Assembly: GCF_020515695.1 (NCBI RefSeq)
Contig: NZ_JAIWJA010000012.1
Coordinates: forward strand, 1 to 64,000
Origin: Pseudomonas sp. MWU16-30317
GTDB lineage: Bacteria; Pseudomonadota; Gammaproteobacteria; Pseudomonadales; Pseudomonadaceae
Direction: 5' to 3'
DNA length: 64,000 bases
Each line of letters begins with the position of its first letter. Positions within the stretch are counted from its first letter, which is position 1. Both the position numbers and the translations under genes were made by a program. The notes under the pieces are model-generated. The model was not told the DNA's origin and did no database searches. It worked only from the letters and a program-made list of their open reading frames with translations. Shown here piece by piece: positions 62,351 to 64,000 of the stretch.

Positions 62351-63640
62351 CTAGGCTCGGGCGGATGCAGTCCAGCCGAGTCGTACCTGGGCTTGCGCCA
62401 GGTCGGCGGCCATATCGTGATTCCACAGCCAGTCGAAACGACTGGCCAGGGTGGATGAGAGCAGCGCTTCGTCGCCCTCCACCTTTTGGTCTCGATACTC
62501 GTAGAGGTCCCCGGCTTCATGGGAAGTGCGCTGCACGCGACAAGCGCGCGGACGGCGAATCTCGTCGTAGACCTTCAGCACCTCTGTAGGGCTGGCCTCG
62601 GTCACGCGGGGGTCGGCCAGCACTTGCGCCAACAGCCAGGCATCTTCCAGGCCCTGGCCCGCGCCAGCGCCTTGGTGAGGAAGCATCGCGTGCGCCGCAT
62701 CGCCGATCAGCCCTACGCGGCCGTGCACGTAGCACGGCAGCTCATCGAGCTCGTGCAGTGCCCAAAGCGTCGGCGCTGGAATACATTCCAGCAGCACGCG
62801 TACGGCATCCCCCCAATGCGCAAAAGCCTCAAGCATCTGGGCCTGGGAGGTGGCTTTTACCCAAGGCGTATCCTGCGGCCAGACAGGATCTGGGGAAGTA
62901 CGATCCGAAATGAAAGCGACCACATTGATCAACCTGCCCTGCTTCACCGGGAAGGTCAGAATGTGGGCATCGAGGCCGAGGTACATTTGCGGTACGTTGA
63001 TCAGGTGCTCGTCGACACCGGCCGCCCGATAGGCTGCCCGCAGCTGTTCGCTGTCGATCATTCCGCGGTAGGCGCAGGTTCCGCTGAATTTGGGCGCGAC
63101 CAAGGGCTGGCCCAACCCCTCAAGCACATAGTCACGGATGTTGGACTTGATGCCGTCGGCTGCTATAAGCAGGTCACACTCATGGGCGCTGCCATCGGCG
63201 AAGTGAACTCGAACACGCTCGCCCTGCTGCTCCACCCGCGTGGCACGTTTATCGAAACTTGCCACGCCTTCGGGCAAGCGCGTCGCCAGTGCATCGAGGA
63301 AGTCGGCACGATGAACAGACGATTGACCTACACCTTGGGCCACACTGGCGCCCAGGTATCCTGCGTCTTCGCCGCGGCGCCATTCGAACCAGATATCTTG
63401 CCACGGTGCTGCCGTTCGATCAGCGATGAGCTCGTAGGGTTTGCCAAGGCCAAGCCCTTCGATAGCCCGTACGGCATTGGCACCAAAGGAAACACCCGCG
63501 CCTACCTCGCCGAACGCAGGGGCAGCTTCGAAAAGTTGAACATCAAGATGGGAGTGACGGCACAGATCCAGTGCCAACGCCACCCCGGCGATACCGCCAC
63601 CAACGATACCGATCTGCAGCTTGGAATGAGGGCTACTCAT
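62351..63640 (-). CDS. nahG: Salicylate 1-monooxygenase (NahG)
   Basis: FAD flavoprotein that decarboxylates and hydroxylates salicylate to catechol using NADH. The 429-residue product follows NahG nearly throughout: IGIVGGGIAGVALALDLCRH (FAD loop), VQLFEAAPAFGEVGAGVSFG, VGQSSVHRADFLDALATRLP, LLIAADGIKSNIRDYVLEG and the FAD-ribityl motif GLIGDAAHAMLPHQGAGAGQ. The C-terminal FDWLWNHDMAADLAQAQVRL is also NahG-specific. First gene of the operon, divergent from a NahR-type regulator, with a NahR-type box 87-101 bases upstream of its start. The catechol made is the substrate of CatA earlier in the window. Confidence 0.94.
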   Translation of the reverse strand: MSSPHSKLQIGIVGGGIAGVALALDLCRHSHLDVQLFEAAPAFGEVGAGVSFGANAVRAIEGLGLGKPYELIADRTAAPWQDIWFEWRRGEDAGYLGASVAQGVGQSSVHRADFLDALATRLPEGVASFDKRATRVEQQGERVRVHFADGSAHECDLLIAADGIKSNIRDYVLEGLGQPLVAPKFSGTCAYRGMIDSEQLRAAYRAAGVDEHLINVPQMYLGLDAHILTFPVKQGRLINVVAFISDRTSPDPVWPQDTPWVKATSQAQMLEAFAHWGDAVRVLLECIPAPTLWALHELDELPCYVHGRVGLIGDAAHAMLPHQGAGAGQGLEDAWLLAQVLADPRVTEASPTEVLKVYDEIRRPRACRVQRTSHEAGDLYEYRDQKVEGDEALLSSTLASRFDWLWNHDMAADLAQAQVRLGWTASARA

Positions 63641-63726
63641 GGGAAGACCTTATGTGTTGTTTTTGGAATAGACCGATCATGACTATTCACAACCCATTGA
63701 TAAATGGCGCCATCCCCATACACACT

Positions 63727-63741
63727 ATCACCAGTGTGAAT
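63727..63741 (-). promoter_or_regulatory. NahR-type operator upstream of nahG
   Basis: Read on the minus strand, ATTCACACTGGTGAT differs at one position from the NahR consensus ATTCACGCTN2TGAT as I recall it. TTATCA (63703-63698) and CATGAT (63681-63676) are 16 bases apart and could be the -35 and -10. A start near 63664 would put the box at about -63 to -77, where NahR sites lie in nah and sal promoters. Confidence 0.75.
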
Positions 63742-63784
63742 ATACTTCCTCGCGTTGTTTCCCCTTGATCCCCAGAGAACGCTC

Positions 63785-64000
63785 ATGCAGCTACGCGAAC
63801 TGGATCTCAATCTGTTGGTGGTTTTTCACCAGTTACTCATCGACCGCAGCGTTTCCAGGGCGGCCGAAAATCTGGGAATGACCCAGCCGGCGGTGAGCAA
63901 TGCGTTAAAGCGTCTGCGCGGCGTGCTTGGCGATGAGCTGTTCGTTCGCACGTCACTAGGCATGGATCCAACCCCCTATGCGGTACAGCTTGCGGAGCCG
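63785..64000 (+). CDS. nahR: NahR-like LysR-family activator, 3' end outside window
   Basis: First 72 residues of a LysR regulator: MQLRELDLNLLVVFHQLLID, RSVSRAAENLGMTQPAVSNA, then LKRLRGVLGDELFVRTSLGM and DPTPYAVQLAEP. This is the N-terminal wording of NahR (DLNLLVVF.QLL, AENLGLTQPAVSNALKRLR). The HTH is complete and the salicylate-binding domain lies beyond the edge. An AGAGAA site precedes the ATG. Divergent from nahG with a NahR-type box between, the usual arrangement. Confidence 0.88.
   Translation, partial: MQLRELDLNLLVVFHQLLIDRSVSRAAENLGMTQPAVSNALKRLRGVLGDELFVRTSLGMDPTPYAVQLAEP

Noticed and set aside
63684..63700. A second NahR site, ATTCACAACCCATTGAT, on the plus strand
   Set aside because: The spacing between ATTCAC and TGAT is two bases too long and the GCT centre is absent.

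Overview
The window reads as chromosomal DNA of a Pseudomonas species. Supporting signs are the GC-rich composition, the catBCA-benR-benABCD order typical of pseudomonads, a TpsA exoprotein with the MDVRQ-type extended signal peptide I associate with Pseudomonas, and the pseudomonad forms of the nah, frm and grxB genes. I see no rRNA, tRNA, CRISPR array, integrase or intact insertion sequence. Mobile DNA is limited to a decayed IS5-type transposase fragment near 36.1 kb. Identifications come from reading translated sequence and remembered family features; no database search was run.

Layout. 1-10.1 kb: a two-partner secretion pair on the minus strand, a very large haemagglutinin-like TpsA cut by the window start and its TpsB transporter. 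10.4-15.1 kb: a beta-propeller protein, a succinate-semialdehyde-type dehydrogenase, an XRE/MmyB regulator, a Mpo1-like membrane protein and a Crp/Fnr regulator. 15.2-19.5 kb: a periplasmic molybdenum oxidoreductase with a cytochrome b561 and a DUF5666 protein, divergent from a CusRS/HprRS-like two-component system, with paired operator-like boxes between. 19.6-25.7 kb: two chemoreceptors, a decayed stretch, and an RsbQ-like hydrolase overlapping a PAS histidine kinase. 25.9-27.7 kb: a small heat-shock gene with a sigma-32-like promoter and a possible RNA thermometer, then small genes. 27.8-36.0 kb: benzoate dioxygenase (benABCD, benR) and the catechol ortho pathway (catBCA, catR). 36.0-43.3 kb: a decayed stretch, two LysR regulators, and an EmrAB-TolC-like efflux operon followed by a MarR gene. 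43.5-46.2 kb: an AceE paralogue with an in-frame amber codon. 46.5-49.7 kb: LysR, monooxygenase, glutaredoxin 2, DoxX and a broken HbpS/GlcG gene. 49.7-52.9 kb: formaldehyde detoxification (frmR, frmA, gfa, frmB). 53.0-58.5 kb: a TetR/MarR-flanked second efflux operon. 58.7-64 kb: two small proteins, then a nah-like operon (nahG, aryl-alcohol dehydrogenase, nahF) divergent from a nahR-like gene cut by the window end.

How it fits together. Two upper routes converge on catechol. BenABCD convert benzoate to catechol. The nah-like cluster has the enzymes expected to take a salicyl or benzyl alcohol-type substrate through aldehyde to salicylate and then catechol. CatA, CatB and CatC open the ring toward beta-ketoadipate enol-lactone. 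Sites matching the known recognition patterns of BenR/XylS, CatR/CatM-type and NahR regulators lie where they should, so regulatory wiring can be read from the DNA. Further operator-like repeats precede frmR, the TetR efflux operon, the marR/aceE pair and the molybdenum-enzyme/two-component pair.

The most notable oddities are the amber codon in the AceE paralogue, the RsbQ-hydrolase/PAS-kinase pair, the possible RNA thermometer of the hsp20 gene, and the nah-like cluster built around an alcohol dehydrogenase.
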